Of a stretch of DNA of 55,711 nt, positions 17,797-26,913 are shown piece after piece. The number at the start of each line of letters is the position of its first letter. Positions within the stretch are counted from its first letter, which is position 1. Made by a program: the position numbers and the translations under genes. The DNA comes from Bacillota bacterium (GTDB taxonomy: Bacteria > Planctomycetota > UBA8108 > UBA1146), in assembly GCA_003973385.1 (NCBI GenBank), contig QNYK01000044.1, positions 1 to 55,711 of the forward strand. The letters are read 5' to 3'. Below the pieces are notes generated by a model. It was not told the origin of the DNA, did no database searches, and was given only the letters and a program-made list of their open reading frames with translations.

Positions 17797-18970
17797 CGTC
17801 TCGCTCCCTTCCTCGAAGAAGAGCCCTGTAAAGATCGATCACCTGGATCCAGTGCGCTTCCAGACGCGGATCATCTCTGACCCGGTCCCAGGTTGCAGCA
17901 GAATCTGCAGCCACGGCAGAAACCGTCTGTTGCTGGTCGATTCCCGGACCATCGTCCTGGTCCTGGCCGATCCGAGCCGATGTGACATCCGCCTCGGCAT
18001 CCCCCGATGGCTGGGAGACGGGTCGCAGTGTGGTCGGCTGATCCAGTCCACCGTCGGCGAGATCTGTATCCAGGGTGCCTGCGCTGGCTGCGGCTGACGG
18101 ATCACTGGCGACCGCTTCACCAGTCCCCTCGGCGCCATCGACGGCGACCGCGGGGTGGTCACCAGATCGACGATCCGCTGCCTGCCAGCGTTCCACCAGC
18201 GGGCGCAGCGGATCGGCCTCGTCGAGGCGTTGCAGCGCCTCCGCCAGTGCACTTCGGTCTCGGGGCAGCAGTACCGCCGGAGGTTCCGATGCATCGGAGA
18301 TGCCGCGCAGTTGCCTGGCCAGCGCTTCGAGCGTTGCACGCCCCGACAGCGCCAGCGCGGCATCCTGTCGTTGTTGCAGCAACTGGCGATCCCTGTCGAC
18401 CTGGCCCGACGGGTCCTGTGTGGAGTCCAGGGCCACCGGGGTTGATTCGGCTGGATCCACCTTGAACGGCGCCAGTTGAGATCCGATGAAGAGAGCCAGG
18501 CACGTCAGTAGCAACGAAGGGAGCAGGCCAGGATGGGGGACTCGCAGTGCCAGCGCCTCCGGGGTCGGAAGTGGGATGTGGGCACTTCTGGCTCGCAGCG
18601 ACTCACTCCAGTGATCGCTGGGTACGCTGTGCCAGTTGCAGGCGATCGTCTCGACCAGTGCCACGTCTCCGATGGTCGAATCCCAGATTCGAGGCCACAC
18701 AGCCCGAGCCCTGTGACGCTGGTGCAGGGAAAATCCGCACGCCAGAAGCAGCATCAAGCCCAGCGCGGTGAACAGACCTCGATCTGGCGAGGGGTCCGTA
18801 AGATAGAGGATGGTCGCCAGCGGTAATCCGATGGCGGCACCGATCGAGGCTCCTCGCCTCGAGGCGTGGCGCAGGATGCGATTTCGACCCGCCCGCAGGC
18901 GCGGATCGTGGACGACACCGAGGTGTTCCAGGTGGCTCGGGCTTGGCTTCTTCTGGTCTGTTTCGGGCAC
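17786..18970 (-). CDS. Membrane protein, first gene of the MoxR/Bat operon
   Basis: 394 aa, GTG start with GGGAG about eight bases upstream. Two closely spaced helices (GAAIGLPLATILYL; FTALGLMLLLACGF) and a third at ~150-170 (GLLPSLLLTCLALFIGSQL) anchor it. The following ~200 residues are Gln/Asp/Ala-rich and low complexity (DRDRQLLQQRQDAALAL onward), probably a periplasmic helical segment. No family is recognised. It is the promoter-proximal gene of the operon; the next ORF starts within its last codons. It may be a membrane scaffold for the Bat proteins, but this is only by association. Confidence 0.7.
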   Translation of the reverse strand: MPETDQKKPSPSHLEHLGVVHDPRLRAGRNRILRHASRRGASIGAAIGLPLATILYLTDPSPDRGLFTALGLMLLLACGFSLHQRHRARAVWPRIWDSTIGDVALVETIACNWHSVPSDHWSESLRARSAHIPLPTPEALALRVPHPGLLPSLLLTCLALFIGSQLAPFKVDPAESTPVALDSTQDPSGQVDRDRQLLQQRQDAALALSGRATLEALARQLRGISDASEPPAVLLPRDRSALAEALQRLDEADPLRPLVERWQAADRRSGDHPAVAVDGAEGTGEAVASDPSAAASAGTLDTDLADGGLDQPTTLRPVSQPSGDAEADVTSARIGQDQDDGPGIDQQQTVSAVAADSAATWDRVRDDPRLEAHWIQVIDLYRALLRGRERDGGG

Positions 18971-19139
18971 GGGGCTCCCTCGCGCGGGTCACGGTCGAAG
19001 GGGACCCCTCCAGTCTAGCCTACCGAGGCACTGGAGGCACCGTCTCCCTTGACACTCGCCCATCCGAGGCTGAGGATCACTGACCAAGACGGGTGGGCCG
19101 GCTTCGGGTCGCCAGTATTTGTTCAGCTGGGGGAAACGC

Positions 19140-19307
19140 ATGGCGGAACAGTTGCACCAGTATTCGGCACTACACGAAATCGTACCGGTTGAGAGTTGGA
19201 GGAAAGATGGAGTCGAGGGGTGGCTCTTCCGTGATCGGGAGAACCAGACCATCTTCGTCGAGTCCTCCGAGTTGTTGGGTCATCAACTTGCATTCGAGGT
19301 GAACTAG
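19140..19307 (+). CDS. Small hypothetical protein
   Basis: 55 aa from ATG 19140, preceded by a GGGGG purine run in a suitable position. The composition is protein-like (Glu, His, Trp, Val; few rare codons), e.g. VEGWLFRDRENQTIFVESSELLGHQ, which reads like two beta-strands and a turn. There is no signal peptide or membrane segment. It lies alone between the Bat operon and a tRNA. It could be a real small cytosolic protein or a chance ORF. The antisense frame (18989-19252) looks less natural. Confidence 0.4.
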   Translation: MAEQLHQYSALHEIVPVESWRKDGVEGWLFRDRENQTIFVESSELLGHQLAFEVN

Positions 19308-19462
19308 GGCGTCCGAGAGGACGTCACGGCGTCGAAGTTAGAGAGACGATAGTCTTTCATTTCTGCGATCCGTTCCGGTTCCCCGTCTCTTTCAGTGACC
19401 CGCTGGATGTCGAGTGGATGCAGTTGCCGGGAGTCGTGAAGCTGCAGTGTGTGGAGATCGAG

Positions 19463-19536
19463 CGGGGCGTAGCTCAGTTTGGCAGAGTGCCTGCTTTGGG
19501 AGCAGGAAGTCGGAGGTTCGAATCCTCTCGCCCCGA
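19463..19536 (+). tRNA. tRNA-Pro (anticodon TGG)
   Basis: 74 nt fold into a full cloverleaf. The acceptor stem is CGGGGCG/CGCCCCG with C1-G72, the hallmark of bacterial tRNA-Pro, and discriminator A. The D arm contains GCTCAGTTTGGCAGAGT, the anticodon stem CCTGC/GCAGG encloses TTTGGGA, and the T loop is TTCGAAT. CCA is not encoded (TTT follows), so it must be added by CCA-transferase. Confidence 0.95.
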
Positions 19537-19563
19537 TTTCTCCCATCTTCTTTCATGTCACTA

Positions 19564-21327
19564 TCAGCGTCGAGTTCCGCTTCCTCGTTCGAGGATGAAG
19601 GATCCACTACGATCGGTGTGAAAGGTCTCGCGCTCGCCATCGGGCCAGCGGACTTCCAGCGCAATGGGTCCGGTTCCGTCGATCTGATCCGTGGCCAGGT
19701 TCACCGCGGCCTCGGAAGAACTCTGAAAGGAATCCTGACGCAGCACAGGAGACGGGATCCACTTTCCATCGAAACGGACTCCGACCTGGGCTCCGATCGC
19801 TTCTCGGTTGAGGCCGGGCTGACTCAACTGGATCCGAATCGAACTGGCTCGCTCGGCTGCGCTGTTGAGAAGCAGGTGAGGCGAGCCATTGAGGGTAGTC
19901 GAGAGGATGTCGATATCACCGTCACGGTCCAGATCCGCCAGAGCAGCGCTCCTCCCCAGGTGAGCGGACATAGAGAGAACGCCCTCGGGCGGCCGTTCGA
20001 ATCGGACATGACCGTCAACTTCTTGTGCCAGCCAAAGTTGATCTCGCTGTCGATATCCGGGAGATGAAGCCACCTTGTCCGCTTCGGGGTAGACATGTCC
20101 GTTGGTGACGAAGATATCTGCCAGCCCATCGAGATCGAGATCCTCGACCCCGACTCCCCAGCTGAGCATCGGTCGACTATCGGCAGCGAGTCCACGCGTT
20201 GTTGCTTCATCGGTGAAGGTGCCGTCGCCGTTGTTGAGATACAGATTGAGACTTTCTCGTTCGAAGTTGGTGACGACTAGATCGAGTCTGCCGTCTGCAT
20301 CCAGATCGCCGACGCCCACACCCATCCCCGCCTGTTCCTGACCGTCCTGATCGACAGCGATGCCCGCCAGAAGTCCATCTTCTTGCCACTGCATCGATGT
20401 GGATCTTGACCATAGATGGTTGGGGCAGGAGTCGTTGGCGACAAAGATCTCCGGATGCGGATCGCCGAAGAGGTCGATGATGACCACTGCCAGCCCATAG
20501 CCGTCAGTGGCGTCCTTGAATCCCCATTGTTCCGTGACTTCCCGGAAATGCAGTCCGTCGATGTTCTCGAATACGAGGTCGTGCTGTGGAGTGAGCCCGC
20601 GGGGGCCACAGATGACCGGTTGGTTTTCCCACAGACAAGACCATTCATCCCCATGCACAGGAGGATTTTCGAAGTCGTATTCGAGATAGCGGCAGATGTA
20701 GAGATCCAGATCTCCATCGAGGTCGAGGTCTCCGAACGCAGCGCTGGTGCACCATCCGTTGGTCTGGATGCCACTGTTGGAAACCTCGACGAACTTGCCG
20801 TTTCTGTTTTCAAGCAACATCGAGTGGCCGATCCCGGTCAGTAACAGGTCGTCGTCGCCATCTGCGTCCAGATCTGCGGCGGCGATGCCGCAGGTCCATG
20901 GAAGCGCTGGAATATTTGCTGCCCCTTCGACTGCTTGCAGGTCGAGGGTGCCATCCTGGTTTCTCCGTGGCCTCAATAGTTGAGGGGAGTACCCGGGGAG
21001 ACCAGCAAGGAAACGGGCCGCGGTCGATCCAGAGGTGAGCAGAATGTCGGCGTTCCCTTCGCCGCTCACATCGAGGATGGCGACTCCGGTCGATTTGACA
21101 TCCACGATGCTGGTGGGTGGGACATCTCCACAGCGCTGCATCACCGAGTCGAGGGCACCGATGTGACTCTGCTGGAACAGCGTGCTGGATGGGTCGTTGA
21201 CCTGCTGAATCTCCGGGCTGCCTCCGAAGTTGATCAGGATGACGATCACCGCAATTGATATGCACAGCAAGAGAGCTCGATGGTCTTTCAACAGGCCTTC
21301 TCTCCTCGTCTCGCTCAACGCCTCCAT
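19564..21327 (-). CDS. Membrane-anchored FG-GAP/VCBS repeat protein with ASPIC/UnbV-like C-terminus
   Basis: 587 aa from ATG 21327; the frame extends to a TTG at 21426 without a better ribosome site, so the start is uncertain. Residues ~15-35 are a single helix (ALLLCISIAVIVILINF). At least six FG-GAP/VCBS calcium loops follow (DLDADGDDDLL, DLDLDGDLDLY, DLDADGRLDLV, DLDLDGLADIF, DLDRDGDIDIL), building an integrin-alpha-like propeller. The last ~90 residues match the ASPIC/UnbV domain (NREAIGAQVGVRFDG, then LEVRWPDGERE). Such CRTAC1-like proteins are abundant in planctomycetes and are thought to be extracellular binding proteins; no enzyme activity is established. It is a single gene converging on the tRNA-Pro side. 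Confidence 0.85.
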   Translation of the reverse strand: MEALSETRREGLLKDHRALLLCISIAVIVILINFGGSPEIQQVNDPSSTLFQQSHIGALDSVMQRCGDVPPTSIVDVKSTGVAILDVSGEGNADILLTSGSTAARFLAGLPGYSPQLLRPRRNQDGTLDLQAVEGAANIPALPWTCGIAAADLDADGDDDLLLTGIGHSMLLENRNGKFVEVSNSGIQTNGWCTSAAFGDLDLDGDLDLYICRYLEYDFENPPVHGDEWSCLWENQPVICGPRGLTPQHDLVFENIDGLHFREVTEQWGFKDATDGYGLAVVIIDLFGDPHPEIFVANDSCPNHLWSRSTSMQWQEDGLLAGIAVDQDGQEQAGMGVGVGDLDADGRLDLVVTNFERESLNLYLNNGDGTFTDEATTRGLAADSRPMLSWGVGVEDLDLDGLADIFVTNGHVYPEADKVASSPGYRQRDQLWLAQEVDGHVRFERPPEGVLSMSAHLGRSAALADLDRDGDIDILSTTLNGSPHLLLNSAAERASSIRIQLSQPGLNREAIGAQVGVRFDGKWIPSPVLRQDSFQSSSEAAVNLATDQIDGTGPIALEVRWPDGERETFHTDRSGSFILERGSGTRR

Positions 21328-21528
21328 GAGGTGATACCGCACCGGTCCCGGCGGTGCTGAAGCATCGGGATCAGCAGTGGCTGCTGCGCGATACAGGGTA
21401 GGGGATGAGGCGATATTTTTGCACAACCGATCAAGTATTGAGGGGTTTCAACCGCGTGGAACCTTGCATCAACTGTCCTGGATGGTTGGAGGGCAGTACA
21501 ATGGACGCCTCTCGTTCGGGAGATAGGG

Positions 21529-23115
21529 ATGGATCAAATAATGAAGTCGAATCCGAGAATCAGTACGCTCTTCCTTCTGCTGGTCCTCTCCCTGTTGCTG
21601 GTGGCTCCGGCGGATCTGTTTGCGCAGGGTCCTCCTCCTCCTCCTCCTCCACCACCACCTCCACCTGGTGGCGGTCCTCCTCCCCCTCCACCGATGCCTC
21701 CGGTTCCATTCACGGCCCAGAATCCCTTCACCCCGGAGAAGGCGATGCTCGGCAAGATCCTGTTCTGGGAAACGCAACTCTCGGCTGATAGTTCGATCGC
21801 CTGTGGAAGTTGCCACTCGATGGAAAACGGCGGTAGCGATTCCCGCTCCTTCGATCCGCTGTCGGTTCACCCTGGCCCCGACGGAAACTTCGGAACGCCC
21901 GATGACATCCGCGGTTCGATCGGGGTGCAGAATCAAAGTTGCCTCGGAGTCCTCTCCGTTGACCCCATATTTGGCCTCGAGCGACAGGTCACCCGTCGTA
22001 AGGCTCCATCTGCCATCAATGCGATGTTTGATGGGCGGCTCTTCTGGGATGGACGCGCAGGACCCCAGTTCCTGAATCCTGAAACGGGGACCGTCAGTAT
22101 TCCTGCCAACACTACCCCTGCAGCCGGTGCTCTCGAATCCCAATCGGTGGGGCCGATCATCTCCGATGTCGAGATGGGTTGTGAGGTCCGGACCTGGGAT
22201 GATGTTCGGGCTCGATTGATGTCTGCGGTACCCCTCCAGTACGCCACCGACATCCCTCAGGCGATGCTCGACACGCTGTCGCAATTCTCGAATTACGAAT
22301 CGCTGTTCCAGATGGCATTTGGATCGACGGAGATCACAGGCGAGAGGATCGCCTTTGCCATCGCCACCTATGAGAGAACCCTGTTTGCTGACCAAACGCC
22401 CCTCGACCAGTTCATTGCCGGGAATCCGAATGCGCTGAGCCAGCAACAGATCAATGGCATGAACGTGTTTCTCAACAACTGCTTGCCCTGTCACGGCGGG
22501 CCATTTCTCGGTGATGGAGTCTTCCACGACATCGGAGTCAGGCCAGAAAGCGAGGATCCGGGGCGCTTCGAGGTCACGGGGAATCCCGGTGACATCGGAA
22601 GATTCAAGACGCCTCCGCTGAGAAATGTCGAGCTCCGCGGCCCCTATTTCCACAATGGCGGCAAGCAGACCCTCGCCGATGTTGTTGGCTTCTACAACGG
22701 TGGGGGTGACTTCCAGAATCCGGATGCAGGCCCGGGGACTCCTCCCCTGAACCTGCCCGCAGGGGCCCAGGCAAACCTGGTGCTATTTCTCGAGGCTCTG
22801 ACCGATGAGAGGGTCCGGAACGCGCTTCCGCCCTTCGATCATCCGACGCTTGCGGTACATTTTCGAAGGGGAGATTCGAACAGAGATGGCGCAGTCGACA
22901 TCAGTGACGCGATTCATAGCCTCCAGTACCTCTTCGATGGTGTGCCTGCGCTCTGTGAAGATGCCACAGACGCGAACGACGATGGACAGTTGAATATCGC
23001 AGATCCCGTGCGTTTGCTCGCTCGCCTCTTCGGTGGTGGCGAGCCACTTCCAGCGCCCTCTGATCTGACACGCGGACCGGACCTCACCGCGGATCCACTG
23101 GAGTGTCTCGACTAG
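21529..23115 (+). CDS. Dihaem cytochrome c peroxidase-family protein with dockerin-like C-terminus (copy 1)
   Basis: 528 aa. A GGGAG site precedes ATG 21529. After a signal peptide (to ~residue 33) comes a polyproline/glycine linker (~35-60), then a CcpA/MauG-family domain: LGKILFWETQLS, haem 1 CGSCH at 92-96, FWDGRAGPQF, the EMG segment, AIATYERTL, haem 2 CLPCH at 318-322 and FKTPPLRNVEL...PYFHNGGKQTL. CCPs reduce H2O2 with electrons from small donors; MauG relatives oxidise protein residues instead. The dockerin-like module starts at ~447 (RGDSNRDGAVDISDA, DANDDGQLNIAD) and ends PDLTADPLECLD. It is paralogous to the next gene. Confidence 0.9.
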   Translation: MDQIMKSNPRISTLFLLLVLSLLLVAPADLFAQGPPPPPPPPPPPPGGGPPPPPPMPPVPFTAQNPFTPEKAMLGKILFWETQLSADSSIACGSCHSMENGGSDSRSFDPLSVHPGPDGNFGTPDDIRGSIGVQNQSCLGVLSVDPIFGLERQVTRRKAPSAINAMFDGRLFWDGRAGPQFLNPETGTVSIPANTTPAAGALESQSVGPIISDVEMGCEVRTWDDVRARLMSAVPLQYATDIPQAMLDTLSQFSNYESLFQMAFGSTEITGERIAFAIATYERTLFADQTPLDQFIAGNPNALSQQQINGMNVFLNNCLPCHGGPFLGDGVFHDIGVRPESEDPGRFEVTGNPGDIGRFKTPPLRNVELRGPYFHNGGKQTLADVVGFYNGGGDFQNPDAGPGTPPLNLPAGAQANLVLFLEALTDERVRNALPPFDHPTLAVHFRRGDSNRDGAVDISDAIHSLQYLFDGVPALCEDATDANDDGQLNIADPVRLLARLFGGGEPLPAPSDLTRGPDLTADPLECLD

Positions 23116-23328
23116 GTAGCCACGGCCGACATCGTGCTGGAGGCCAGACAACGCCGCATCTCCGGTCAGTCCTGGGCTTCGGTATCGTCCATAAGTACCA
23201 TATCCAGACAAAGTTGTGATTATTTCGTTTTTCTTGGAACGAATCGCCTTCCTGTGCCTCTCAAGGATGTAGGGAAAAAATACATGTTATTGCGATGGCT
23301 GGAATTGCCAGAAGGAGGGACAGAGGAG

Positions 23329-24933
23329 ATGGACACTTCAAAACAGCGACTTGGACCGGCACGGATCTCGGTCATGGGGCTAGTACTGACGGTGATGCTG
23401 CTGATCGGAAACCTCCAGCTGGCAGCTCAGGGGATGCCTCCGGGAGGGGGCGGTGGAATGCCTCCGGGAGGAGGCGGTGGAATGCCTCCGGGAGGGGGAA
23501 TGATGCCACCTCTGCCACCGGTACCGGTGCCGGCAGAGAACCCGCTCACGCCAGAGAAGGCGATGCTGGGCAAGATTTTGTTCTGGGATACACAACTCTC
23601 CGTCGATGGTGCGGTGGCTTGTGGTTCCTGCCACCAGCCTGCCAGCGGTGGCAGTGATTCTCGTTCATTTCATCCTCTTTCGGTTCATCCCGGTCCGGAC
23701 GGGACCTTCGGTACCTCCGATGATATCCGTGGCTCGATGGGAGTGCAGAGACAGGACTGCCTTGGCACCCTCGATAGCGATGCAATCTTTGGTACTGAAC
23801 GACGGGTCACAGGTCGCCAATCGCCTTCTGCAGTCAATGCGATGTTTTCTGGTTTGCTTTTTTGGGATGGACGCGCGGGACCGGAGTTCCAGAATCCAGA
23901 AACTGGTGCCAGCAGTATCCCGGCCAGCAGTACATCTGCTGGTGGTGCTCTTGAATCCCAGTCGGTCGGGCCGATCGTCTCCGATGTCGAGATGGGTTGT
24001 GAGGTTCGGACCTGGGATGATGTTCGGGCACGTTTGATGTCAGCGGTGCCGCTCCAGTACACCACGGACATCCCTCAGGCGATGCTGGATACTTTGGCGC
24101 AAAATGCCGACTACGAGTCGCTATTCCAGATGGCATTCGGGTCGCCGGAAATCACCGCAGAGAAAATCGCCTTTGCCATCGCTTCCTACGAGAGAACCCT
24201 GGTGTCCGATCAGTCACCTCTCGATCAGTTCATCGCGGGCGATATGATGGCTCTCAGCATGAGCCAGATGATGGGCTTGATGGTCTTCAATACGAACTGC
24301 GTCGTCTGTCACGAAGCACCCTTCTTGAGCGATGGGGATTTCCATGACATAGGAGTCCGGCCCGAGGACGAAGATGTTGGCCGATTCAACGTGACGGGTA
24401 ACCCAGATGACATCGGGCGCTTCAAGACTCCTCCGCTGAGGAATGTCGAACTGAGCGCCCCATACTTTCACAACGGAGGCAAGGATACGCTCGCCGATGT
24501 GGTGGAGTTCTACAACATCGGGGGCGACTTCCAGAACCCTGAGACAGGTACTGGGACCCCACCGCTGAATCTCTCTGTGAGTTCTCAGCAGGATCTGATC
24601 CAGTTTCTGCTGGCGTTGACCGACGAACGGGTCAGAAACTCCCTGCCTCCCTTCGATCATCCGACACTTGCGGTGTACTTCCGACGGGGTGATTCGAACA
24701 GAGATGGCGCAGTCGACATCAGTGACGCGATTCATAGTCTTCAGTATCTCTTTGATGGAGTTCCCGCGCTCTGTGAGGATGCCACCGATATGAACGACGA
24801 TGGACAGTTGAATATCGCGGATCCTGTGCGTTTACTCGATCGGCTCTTCGGTGGTGGCGAGCCTCTTCCAGCACCCTCTGATCTGACACGAGGACCGGAC
24901 CTCACCGCGGATCCGCTGGAGTGTCTCGACTAG
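23329..24933 (+). CDS. Dihaem cytochrome c peroxidase-family protein with dockerin-like C-terminus (copy 2)
   Basis: 534 aa from ATG 23329, directly behind a GGAGGGACAGAGGAG purine run; the frame opens at 23134 but the extra residues are not signal-like. The linker after the signal peptide is built from a 24-bp unit repeated about 2.7 times from 23434 (GMPPGGGG). Haem 1 is CGSCH at 98-102 and haem 2 is CVVCH at 324-328. The rest parallels copy 1 throughout, including FWDGRAGPEF, DVEMGCEVRTWDDVRARL and FKTPPLRNVEL. The dockerin-like coding DNA is nearly identical in the two copies. It probably arose by tandem duplication and acts as an extracytoplasmic peroxidase or peptidyl oxidase. It is 213 bp downstream of copy 1, possibly with its own promoter. 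Confidence 0.9.
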   Translation: MDTSKQRLGPARISVMGLVLTVMLLIGNLQLAAQGMPPGGGGGMPPGGGGGMPPGGGMMPPLPPVPVPAENPLTPEKAMLGKILFWDTQLSVDGAVACGSCHQPASGGSDSRSFHPLSVHPGPDGTFGTSDDIRGSMGVQRQDCLGTLDSDAIFGTERRVTGRQSPSAVNAMFSGLLFWDGRAGPEFQNPETGASSIPASSTSAGGALESQSVGPIVSDVEMGCEVRTWDDVRARLMSAVPLQYTTDIPQAMLDTLAQNADYESLFQMAFGSPEITAEKIAFAIASYERTLVSDQSPLDQFIAGDMMALSMSQMMGLMVFNTNCVVCHEAPFLSDGDFHDIGVRPEDEDVGRFNVTGNPDDIGRFKTPPLRNVELSAPYFHNGGKDTLADVVEFYNIGGDFQNPETGTGTPPLNLSVSSQQDLIQFLLALTDERVRNSLPPFDHPTLAVYFRRGDSNRDGAVDISDAIHSLQYLFDGVPALCEDATDMNDDGQLNIADPVRLLDRLFGGGEPLPAPSDLTRGPDLTADPLECLD

Positions 24934-24980
24934 AGTGAATCGATCCATCTCGAGACAGAGGATGGAACCGGCTCTGATCG

Positions 24981-25026
24981 AAAACGATGCAGCCTGGCTG
25001 ATAGAGGAGCCAGGCTGCATCGTTTT
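24981..25026 (+). terminator. Strong intrinsic (bidirectional) terminator
   Basis: A perfect 19-bp inverted repeat (24981-24999 and 25008-25026) encloses an 8-base loop. Its outer ends are AAAA on the left and TTTT on the right, so the RNA would have a GC-rich stem with a U-tract in either direction. It sits 48 bases after the second peroxidase stop and isolates it from the next gene. Confidence 0.9.
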
Positions 25027-25188
25027 ATTGTGAGTTCTCCCCGCATGAGGGGGCCATACCACTCCCAATCCTGACATTCCTGTTGCTGACCCGTGACAGA
25101 AGTCGCAGCAAGATTTGCAGAAGAATATCATGGACGGGCAACGACAGTGGACTGTTGCGGGCGAGGTGGATGATACACAAGAGGTTCC

Positions 25189-26913
25189 ATGAAGAGCACA
25201 AGTCTGGCTTTACTTCTATTGCTGGCCACTACGCTGGCGTTCGCCCAGGTTACCCCCACATCAAACCTGAGAATCCAGGGTGCCAGCGCTCCGCCGGGCC
25301 TTCCCGTGATCTGTAGGGTCTACATCGATCACAGCCTCGACTGCGAGGCACTCTCCTTTGGTGTCACCCATGACCCTTTAGCGGTTTCGGTCAGCAACCT
25401 CCAGCGAGGCTTCTACCTGGAAGGTTCGAATCTGGGTGGAATCACGCCGGAGTTCCTGATGCTCGAGGTCAATCCGCTCGTCGGAGTCGGGTTCATCGTG
25501 GGTTGCCTGTTCGATCTGACACCTCCCATCAACGATCTGATGGCCGGCACAAATCAGGAGATCCTGATCGCTACCTACCAGCTGCTACCGACGGCACCGG
25601 CGGGCGATACACCGCTGCAGTTCACCGATGCTCTGCACGATCCTCCCGTGATGATGTTGGTGGTGATGGAGGGGATGGAGTACACCCCGACCTGGGAGGA
25701 CGGTGCCATCACGGTACTCGACGATTGCAATTTCAATGGAGTTCCGGATAGCACGGACATCGCAACGGGAACCAGCGAGGATTGTGACCTCGATGGTGTT
25801 CCGGATGAGTGTGGTTACTCCCCGGGTCAACCCGATTGCAATCAAGATGGAATTCCTGATATCTGCGAGCTCGATTGCAACATCGACCAGATACCGGATG
25901 TGTGCCAGACCCCTCTCGACTGCGATCTGGATGGAGTTCTCGATTCCTGTGAAATTGATTCCGGAACAGCAGCGGACTGCGATGCGGATGGCTTGCCCGA
26001 TTCATGTGCGATCAGTCAGGGCCTGGCATCTGATTGCGACGGTGACGGGGTCCTCGACAGTTGTGAAATTGCAGCGGGCAGCGCACAGGATTGTGATCTC
26101 GATGGGATCCCTGATTCGTGCGCCCTCGCCCAGGGTATCGCTGCCGATTGCGACGGAGACGGAGTTCTGGATAGCTGTGAAATCGCCTCTGGAAGCGACC
26201 AGGACTGCGACTTCGATGGAATCCCCGATTCGTGTGCACTGGCGCAGGGAACCGTTGCAGATTGTGATGCCGATGGGCTGATCGATTCGTGCGAACTGGC
26301 TCAGGGTACCGATCAGGATTGCGATGGTGATGGATTGCTCGACTCCTGTGAGATCCTCCAGGGACTCGAATCTGATTGCGACGTGGATGGCCTTCCAGAT
26401 TCTTGTGCAGTAGCGCAAGGGGTTGAATCTGATTGCGATCTGGATGGCCTGCTGGATTCGTGCGAGATCGCACAGGGTCTCGATCAAGATTGCGATCTGG
26501 ATGGTATTCCCGATAGTTGCGCCATCGCTGGCGCACTGGTCGACGATTGTGATCTGAACGGGGTTCCTGATTCCTGTGACATCGCGTCTGGAGCAGACCA
26601 GGATGGAAACGGGATTCCTGATGTTTGTGAGGATGTCGTATTCCGAAGAGGAGATTGCAATGCAAGCGGCGGCTTCAACATCGCCGATGCGATCATCGTG
26701 CTGAACTATCTGTTTGCTCTGACCGATGCAGTGACCTGCCTCGATGCCTGTGACGCGAACGATGATGCGGGCATTGACATCGCGGATGCTGTGTTTCTTC
26801 TGGGAGCCTTGTTTGCCGGAGGTCCTCTGCCTTTTGCGCCATACCCGGACTGTGGGGAAGATCCCACGGTGGATACGCTCGATTGTGTGACATACGGGGC
26901 ACCTTGCCCCTAG
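25189..26913 (+). CDS. Secreted calcium-binding repeat protein with cohesin-like N-terminus and dockerin-like C-terminus
   Basis: 574 aa, AGAGGTT ribosome site. Signal peptide ~1-20 (LALLLLLATTLAFAQ). Residues ~25-165 form a beta-rich domain with features of cohesin-like folds (CEALSFGVTHDP, then LIATYQLLPTAPAGDTPLQF). Residues 179-481 are about 17 thrombospondin-3-like repeats, most exactly 19 residues, of the form DCDxDGxxDSCxxxxGxxx, with Asp ligands for calcium and paired cysteines. Residues ~487-574 are the dockerin-like module with PYPDCGEDPT. The protein should be rigid and rod-like when calcium is bound. Having both a cohesin-like and a dockerin-like module suggests a cross-linking or scaffolding role at the surface; the cohesin assignment is tentative. 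Confidence 0.85.
   Translation: MKSTSLALLLLLATTLAFAQVTPTSNLRIQGASAPPGLPVICRVYIDHSLDCEALSFGVTHDPLAVSVSNLQRGFYLEGSNLGGITPEFLMLEVNPLVGVGFIVGCLFDLTPPINDLMAGTNQEILIATYQLLPTAPAGDTPLQFTDALHDPPVMMLVVMEGMEYTPTWEDGAITVLDDCNFNGVPDSTDIATGTSEDCDLDGVPDECGYSPGQPDCNQDGIPDICELDCNIDQIPDVCQTPLDCDLDGVLDSCEIDSGTAADCDADGLPDSCAISQGLASDCDGDGVLDSCEIAAGSAQDCDLDGIPDSCALAQGIAADCDGDGVLDSCEIASGSDQDCDFDGIPDSCALAQGTVADCDADGLIDSCELAQGTDQDCDGDGLLDSCEILQGLESDCDVDGLPDSCAVAQGVESDCDLDGLLDSCEIAQGLDQDCDLDGIPDSCAIAGALVDDCDLNGVPDSCDIASGADQDGNGIPDVCEDVVFRRGDCNASGGFNIADAIIVLNYLFALTDAVTCLDACDANDDAGIDIADAVFLLGALFAGGPLPFAPYPDCGEDPTVDTLDCVTYGAPCP
25723..26631 (+). repeat. 57-bp in-frame tandem repeats (calcium-binding units)
   Basis: The DNA encoding residues 179-481 is a run of about 17 units, mostly 57 bp, kept in phase. 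The DCD.DG.PDSC core is conserved and the variable positions differ between units. The repetition gives long antisense open frames that are not genes. Confidence 0.9.

Noticed and set aside
21637-21708. CCT/CCA run in the peroxidase gene as a microsatellite or regulatory repeat
   Set aside because: It encodes the polyproline linker between signal peptide and peroxidase domain, and the paralog has a different Gly/Pro linker in the same place.
25723-26631. CRISPR-like array or minisatellite
   Set aside because: The repeats are contiguous, in-frame and encode DCDxDG units; there are no spacers and no cas genes.
26910-26913. Shared CTAG as a regulatory site
   Set aside because: It is simply the overlapping TAG stop codons of two convergent genes on a palindromic tetramer.
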